A stretch of 64,000 bases of DNA from Caballeronia catudaia (GTDB lineage: Bacteria; Pseudomonadota; Gammaproteobacteria; Burkholderiales; Burkholderiaceae), in NCBI RefSeq assembly GCF_001544755.2, contig NZ_FCOF02000005.1, positions 186,001-250,000 on the forward strand, given 5' to 3'. The notes beneath the pieces are model-generated. The model worked only from the letters and a program-made list of their open reading frames with translations, searched no databases and had not been told where the DNA came from. A program made the position numbers and the translations under genes. This document shows positions 63,739 through 64,000 of the stretch, in pieces. Numbering within the stretch: position 1 is the stretch's first letter; the number at the start of each line of letters is the position of its first letter.

Positions 63739-64000
63739 CCGGGCTGGCTCGAATCGATCGTCGTCACGCACGCGCCGTCGTTCAGATCGAGCATGCTGTC
63801 GATGTCGCGCTTCGAGCCGTCCTTCATCTGCACGCTGTAGCGGTAGACCTTCGCCGTCTGCTCGGGGCTCTTCTGGAACAGGCTCGTCAGATCGAAGCTC
63901 AGACCCGCGCCGGCGCCCGCGCCACTCCATCCATTTCCGCCGATGCCACCGCCGCCCACGCCTAGCGTGGGACCGGACGACGACGCCGTGCTCGTCGCAA
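63705..64000 (-). CDS. C-terminal part of a glycine-rich hypothetical protein, cut by window edge
   Basis: The frame stays open to the right edge, so the start is outside the window. The visible part has a Ser/Thr/Gly-rich stretch (VGGGGIGGNGW) followed by a compact end (YRYSVQMKDGSKRDIDSML, then CVTTIDSSQPGYP with a final Cys). It may be an exported or lipid-anchored protein. It overlaps the end of the frameshifted TPR gene on the other strand by 34 bp. No family recognised. Confidence 0.6.
   Translation of the reverse strand, partial: ATSTASSSGPTLGVGGGGIGGNGWSGAGAGAGLSFDLTSLFQKSPEQTAKVYRYSVQMKDGSKRDIDSMLDLNDGACVTTIDSSQPGYPRLASADAC

Overview
The window is high-GC (by eye about 64%), densely coded DNA that looks like Burkholderiaceae, most likely Caballeronia or Paraburkholderia. 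The assignment is inference. It rests on the long infA paralogue, an H-NS-like protein, an ACS-type MFS carrier beside rhamnonate dehydratase, tandem IclR regulators, and a secondary-replicon style mix of catabolic operons and regulators. No rRNA, tRNA, CRISPR array, integrase or complete insertion sequence was seen.

Layout. 7-4530: a hydroxyproline operon (epimerase plus a three-subunit D-hydroxyproline dehydrogenase, genes overlapping or nearly so) followed by a PAS-AraC regulator with its own promoter. 4883-6341: an orphan receiver protein, a 56-residue membrane protein and a glutathione S-transferase. 6432-10782: a NERD nuclease/SF1 helicase fusion 4 bp upstream of a membrane hybrid histidine kinase, which converges on a protein with a predicted DNA-binding N-terminus and a C-terminal receiver. 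11712-25539: a large L-rhamnose cluster for the non-phosphorylating oxidative route (mutarotase, 1-dehydrogenase, lactonase, rhamnonate dehydratase, keto-deoxyrhamnonate dehydrogenase, MFS carrier, four-gene ABC importer, LysR regulator), with an 842-residue secreted repeat protein in its middle. The cluster ends at a strong terminator.

25631-35245: mixed small genes (periplasmic protein, IS630-type HTH stub, H-NS-like protein, LLM oxidoreductase, PhnD-like protein, fatty acid desaturase, NiCoT nickel/cobalt permease, FNT channel, several small hypotheticals). 35386-37972: a stand-alone FtsI-type penicillin-binding protein and an arylamine N-acetyltransferase. 38190-41501: zwf, a polyphosphate-glucokinase-like ROK kinase and a HAD phosphatase, an apparent operon for glucose entry. 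41631-45352: infA paralogue, CorA, and a bactofilin / coiled-coil membrane protein / M23 peptidase operon. 45609-49216: LysR regulator divergent from mmsA-mmsB (valine and 3-hydroxyisobutyrate catabolism). 49481-55031: small membrane protein, dihydrolipoamide-dehydrogenase-like flavoprotein, SDR, glycogen genes glgA and glgC. 55553-60547: pdxY, two overlapping IclR paralogues, and a metallo-beta-lactamase-fold enzyme plus MFS carrier.

The last 3 kb (61095-63738) hold two genes broken by single frameshifts: an alpha/beta hydrolase that loses its catalytic His, and a TPR/glycosyltransferase-9-like protein. They are either true decay or sequencing errors. A partial glycine-rich gene runs off the right edge.

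Most interesting for follow-up: the nuclease/helicase, sensor kinase and DNA-binding receiver grouping at 6432-10782, the secreted repeat protein inside the rhamnose cluster, the coupled IclR pair with a palindrome in its divergent promoter region, and several unexplained inverted repeats in gene-free stretches.
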